A DNA stretch of 15,675 nucleotides from CAINVV01 sp037129695 (GTDB taxonomy: Bacteria > Bacteroidota > Bacteroidia > Bacteroidales > Prolixibacteraceae). Within the stretch, counting starts at the first letter, position 1; each line of letters starts with the position of its first letter. Under the pieces are notes generated by a model. That model was not told where the DNA came from and made no database searches. It saw only the letters and a program-made list of their open reading frames with translations. This document shows, piece after piece, positions 15,611 to 15,675 of this stretch. Where the stretch lies: NCBI GenBank assembly GCA_037129695.1, contig JBAXUL010000093.1, forward strand, positions 1-15,675, read 5' to 3'. Both the position numbers and the translations under genes were made by a program.

Positions 15611-15675
15611 AAATTACATTCTTTGTTGTAAAAATAGAAAGATAATTCAATAAAACAATAGTCTGAGAGACCTCG

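Overview
The window looks like a piece of a Bacteroidota chromosome, class Bacteroidia or a close environmental relative. The evidence is a SusC/SusD outer-membrane pair, an ECF sigma/FecR anti-sigma pair with a DUF4974-type C-terminus, AT-rich DNA, mostly absent Shine-Dalgarno sequences, and promoter-like boxes of the TAnnTTTG type. Two enzymes carry twin-arginine export signals, which fits an environmental Bacteroidota better than a typical gut Bacteroides; this is inference. Every confident gene is on the minus strand, so the functional order runs from right to left.

Layout in transcription order: (1) 15583-14444, a stand-alone AAA ATPase with a DUF4143-type C-terminus, probably unrelated to the rest. 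(2) 14351-13791 ECF sigma factor and 13637-12639 FecR-type anti-sigma factor. (3) 12431-9093 SusC-like TonB-dependent transporter with an N-terminal STN signalling domain, then 9079-7418 SusD-like lipoprotein. (4) 7248-5563, 5531-4104 and 4052-2544, three different exported FAD-dependent oxidoreductases of the FAD_oxidored type. (5) 2423-1338, an exported protein with an SGAT motif like that of FMN-binding domains plus a helical C-terminal half. (6) 1257-109, a membrane acyltransferase of the OafA/YrhL family. No tRNA, rRNA, CRISPR array or insertion sequence was seen, and no stretch over 300 bases lacks a gene.

How it may work (inference): a ligand taken up by SusCD is sensed by the STN domain. 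The signal passes through the FecR protein to the ECF sigma factor, which turns on susCD. The imported compound would then be oxidised in the periplasm by the FAD enzymes. No glycoside hydrolase, polysaccharide lyase, sulfatase or esterase is visible, so this is an unusual SusCD locus whose enzymatic content is almost purely redox.

The most interesting non-coding signal is in the gap between the anti-sigma gene and susC. A strong intrinsic terminator there points along the plus strand, against every gene in the window, and a promoter-like sequence sits upstream of it across the susC start codon. Together they suggest a short antisense RNA covering the susC leader, comparable to the DonS-type cis-antisense RNAs described for Bacteroides polysaccharide utilisation loci. 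A second, perfect 12-bp hairpin lies between susD and the oxidoreductase genes and may separate expression of the two halves.
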